Source: Paludibacteraceae bacterium (GTDB taxonomy: Bacteria > Bacteroidota > Bacteroidia > Bacteroidales > Paludibacteraceae). From it: 56,217 nt of DNA. The notes below the pieces were generated by a model, which saw only the letters and a list, made by a program, of their open reading frames with translations, did no database searches and was not told the origin of the DNA. This document shows positions 53,986 to 56,217 of this stretch, piece after piece. Position 1 is the first letter of the stretch; the number at the start of each line of letters is the position of its first letter. The stretch covers positions 1 through 56,217 of the forward strand of contig JAFVAX010000054.1 in assembly GCA_017480285.1 (NCBI GenBank). The letters are read 5' to 3'. The position numbers were made by a program, and so were the translations under genes.

Positions 53986-54402
53986 ATGAGACAACTAATC
54001 AAAATATCGGCAAATGTTTTAGGTTGGTTGTTGATATTTGTGTCAGTACTTCTGAATGTTTTGGGTATTTCTTATGGCATAACCGAAACCGAACATTTTT
54101 ATGCAAGGCAGGACGAGTATCACTCTCGTGATACAGAGCGAGAGGCATATTGTAATATGTTAGACAGTTTGAAACAGGAAGCTGATAAACTGAATGATTC
54201 AGACAGTATAGCAATCAAAAAGATAGAGAATAAAATCAACAGCCTTCAGAATAGCGAAACTTATACTGAACTTTTCAGTGAGCCGGCGCCGCCGACAGGT
54301 TTTTCGCTTGCAGGTTTGGTTAGTGTTATTGTTTTTATTTTTTCGCTCATTCCACTCTGTATAGGTATACTGATAGTCGTACTTATGAGAAAAAAAAGAT
54401 AA
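53986..54402 (+). CDS. Small inner-membrane protein with coiled-coil loop
   Basis: I do not recognise this 138-aa protein. It has two hydrophobic helices (residues 10-33, VLGWLLIFVSVLLNVLGISYG; and 107-133, LAGLVSVIVFIFSLIPLCIGILIVVLM) and, between them, a charged, probably coiled-coil segment (REAYCNMLDSLKQEADKLNDSDSIAIKKIENKINSLQ) outside the membrane. It is nine bases after the terminator and 22 bases before the peptidase gene. No partner can be named. Confidence 0.7.
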   Translation: MRQLIKISANVLGWLLIFVSVLLNVLGISYGITETEHFYARQDEYHSRDTEREAYCNMLDSLKQEADKLNDSDSIAIKKIENKINSLQNSETYTELFSEPAPPTGFSLAGLVSVIVFIFSLIPLCIGILIVVLMRKKR

Positions 54403-54424
54403 AATAACCAAGAAAGAATAAACA

Positions 54425-56217
54425 ATGAAAAAATCACTTTTTCTTTTACTTGCAGTAAGCTTACTTATAGGCTGTTGCAAACAAACTGAACAAAAAAACA
54501 AGTATGTAATGGATCGTTTTTATGACCTTGAAATCTTGCGCTATGATGTGCCTGATTTTGAATCTCTAACTCTTCAGCAGAAGACGCTTATCTACTATTT
54601 GAACGAGGCTGCTCAAGAAGGGCGCGATATCCTTTTTGACCAAAACGGCAAATACAACCTTTGCATCCGCCGTACGCTTGAGAGCATTTATCAAAATTAC
54701 CCTGACAAGAAAGACGAGCAGTTTCTTCTTATGGAGAAATACTTGAAACGAGTATGGTTCTCAAACGGTATTCATCACCACTACAATGAAGACAAATTTT
54801 TGCCCGAATTTACTCGCGAATGGTTTTTTAACGCACTTGATTGCATTCCAGAACAAGAACGAGAAGCCCTTGCCGGCGATATCAACTCACCACTCTTGGG
54901 CAACTTGAGTAATCTTATTCCTATAATGTTCGAGCCAAACATCATGCCCAAGAAGACCAATCAAGCAGACGGTGTTGACCTTATTCTCACTTCAGCCAAC
55001 AACTACTACGAAGGTGTTACTCAAGCCGAAGCAGAAGAGTATTATAATACGCACAAAGACACATCTGCCGAGCCGCTTTGGATTGGACTTAATGCCAAAC
55101 TCGTGAAAAAAGATGGTGTTGTTCAAGAGCAGACTTATAAAGTTGGCGGACTGTATGGTGAAGCACTTGAGAAGGTTAATTTCTGGCTCCGCAAGGCTCT
55201 TGAAGTGGCAGAAAATGAGCAGCAACGACTTGTTATTCAGAAACTCATTGACTACAACCAGACAGGCGACCTCAAGACTTTTAATGAGTATGCTATCGCT
55301 TGGGTCAAGGATGTGGATAGTCGTGTGGACTTTGTAAACGGTTTTACCGAAGTATATGGCGACCCGCTCGGCATAACAGGTGCTTGGGAGAGTCTTGTGA
55401 ACTTCAAGAACCTTGAAGCCACTAAGCGCACCGAGATACTTGCCGAGAATGCACAATGGTTTGAGAACAACTCACCTACAGCCAAAGAATACAAGAAAGA
55501 GCAAGTCAAGGGCATCACTGCAAAGGTTATCAACGCAACAATGCTTGCCGGCAACTGCTATCCTTCGACTCCTATCGGCATCAACCTGCCTAATGCCAAT
55601 TGGATTCGCAAAGAATATGGTTCAAAGTCTGTTACCATTCAGAACATCACCGATGCTTACGACAAAGCCGCTCAAGGTAATGGTTTTGCCGAAGAGTTTA
55701 TGCTCTCACAAAAAGAGATAGAAACCACATTACGTGTTCAAACTCCAATTCCCGGACAAACCTATCACTGGACACCTATCTCTAACTGGAATATGTCATA
55801 CGCACACCAAAATCCAAATGACAGTAGTATCGTTACCTATAGTTGTACGAGCGCATTACAAGGGGAATATCCGATTTATGTAAGTGCTTCAGGTCTTGGA
55901 GATTGTTCATTATCATCTTCCAAAGAATATTCTATTAAAGTAGATACTATAGAATGGGAAATAGCATATCAATATTCATGGTGGTCAAAAAAATTTGAAT
56001 TTTTATTGATATATCAAGGCAGTGTACCAGATGAATTGATAACGGCGAATTGGTATGCAAATAATGAAAGCACTTATACAACTACGGATATGCTTCCATT
56101 ATCTCAGTTGCCACAAGCACTAAGAGCTGAATTTACAATAGGGGGATGTGACTATAGTATCCCTTTGCCAAATTCAGGTATGGCGGCTCCTAAAAAAAGA
56201 TTAAATCAATTAGAAGA
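54425..56217 (+). CDS. Dipeptidyl-peptidase III-like (M49) lipoprotein, fused to unrelated C-terminal sequence; runs off the window
   Basis: The frame is open from the ATG at 54425 to the last base. The N-terminus is a lipoprotein signal (LLIGC, Cys17). Residues about 28-432 match Bacteroidota peptidase family M49: QQKTLIYYLNEAAQEGRDI, MFEPNIMPKKTNQADGVDLILTSANNYYEGVT, VDFVNGFTEVYGDPLGITGAWESLVNF, NCYPSTPIGINLPNANWIRKEYGSKSVTIQNITDAYDKA. At residue about 433 (base about 55721), where family members go on to the zinc motif HEXXGH, the sequence changes to a more A+T-rich, Ig/PKD-like region (TPIPGQTYHWTPISNWN). No zinc motif is present to the window end. It may be a broken gene, a fusion or an assembly join. 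Confidence 0.8.
   Translation, partial: MKKSLFLLLAVSLLIGCCKQTEQKNKYVMDRFYDLEILRYDVPDFESLTLQQKTLIYYLNEAAQEGRDILFDQNGKYNLCIRRTLESIYQNYPDKKDEQFLLMEKYLKRVWFSNGIHHHYNEDKFLPEFTREWFFNALDCIPEQEREALAGDINSPLLGNLSNLIPIMFEPNIMPKKTNQADGVDLILTSANNYYEGVTQAEAEEYYNTHKDTSAEPLWIGLNAKLVKKDGVVQEQTYKVGGLYGEALEKVNFWLRKALEVAENEQQRLVIQKLIDYNQTGDLKTFNEYAIAWVKDVDSRVDFVNGFTEVYGDPLGITGAWESLVNFKNLEATKRTEILAENAQWFENNSPTAKEYKKEQVKGITAKVINATMLAGNCYPSTPIGINLPNANWIRKEYGSKSVTIQNITDAYDKAAQGNGFAEEFMLSQKEIETTLRVQTPIPGQTYHWTPISNWNMSYAHQNPNDSSIVTYSCTSALQGEYPIYVSASGLGDCSLSSSKEYSIKVDTIEWEIAYQYSWWSKKFEFLLIYQGSVPDELITANWYANNESTYTTTDMLPLSQLPQALRAEFTIGGCDYSIPLPNSGMAAPKKRLNQLE

Noticed and set aside
55413..56217. Frameshift as the cause of the break in the M49 gene
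   Set aside because: The original frame stays open to the end, and I found no HEXXGH-type continuation in the other frames of the last 500 bases.

Overview
The window looks like a chromosomal segment of a Bacteroidota member, most likely an uncultured gut- or rumen-type member of the Bacteroidales. The evidence is a SusC/SusD pair, many lipoproteins with a Cys lipobox, several proteins ending in type IX secretion (T9SS) C-terminal domains, and six promoters of the Bacteroidota form TTTG-N20-TAnnTTTG. I see no rRNA, tRNA, CRISPR array, integrase or transposase.

Layout. (1) 1-22747, + strand: a beta-mannan (glucomannan) utilisation locus. Order: SusC (3' end only), SusD, an IPT/TIG surface glycan-binding lipoprotein, a GH5 mannanase, a GH26 mannanase, a 2745-aa multi-CBM T9SS cargo protein, a small envelope protein, GH3, a second GH26, GH130, a GPH cation symporter and a cellobiose/mannobiose 2-epimerase. 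The likely route is: surface GH5/GH26 cut mannan, SusCD imports oligosaccharides, periplasmic GH26/GH3 trim them to disaccharides, the symporter takes these in, the epimerase turns mannobiose into mannosyl-glucose, and GH130 splits that with phosphate. (2) 22744-25337, - strand: a DEDD 3'-5' exonuclease and a secreted Ig-like protein. (3) 25484-37339, - strand: a 3343-aa cell-surface protein with about 37 short CDSI-type repeats, flanked by two outer-membrane beta-barrel proteins. (4) 37435-46662, - strand: two adjacent operons of exported proteins, each with a caspase-like (C14) protease. Each operon is preceded by its own promoter, a structured leader of about 280 nt and a terminator-like hairpin. 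(5) 47411-52796, - strand: a sodium-pumping methylmalonyl-CoA decarboxylase operon interrupted by a four-helix-bundle gene. (6) 53037-end, + strand: a nucleoside phosphorylase, a small membrane protein, and the 5' part of a dipeptidyl-peptidase III-like gene.

The observation I rate highest is the pair of leaders at 43457-43734 and 46711-46996. They share a helix order and short loop motifs, while the helices themselves have different sequences that still pair. This is the pattern expected of a real structured RNA class, here placed before two protease-containing envelope operons. I do not recognise it as a named RNA family.

The second theme is repeats. At least five families of short repeats (palindromic CCTC-hairpins, AGCGnAGCGGTC units, TTCACAATT units, TTCAAAGATTCAAAAA tracts, TTATAAGTTA units) fill gaps between genes. 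Several are also inserted in frame inside enzymes of the mannan locus.
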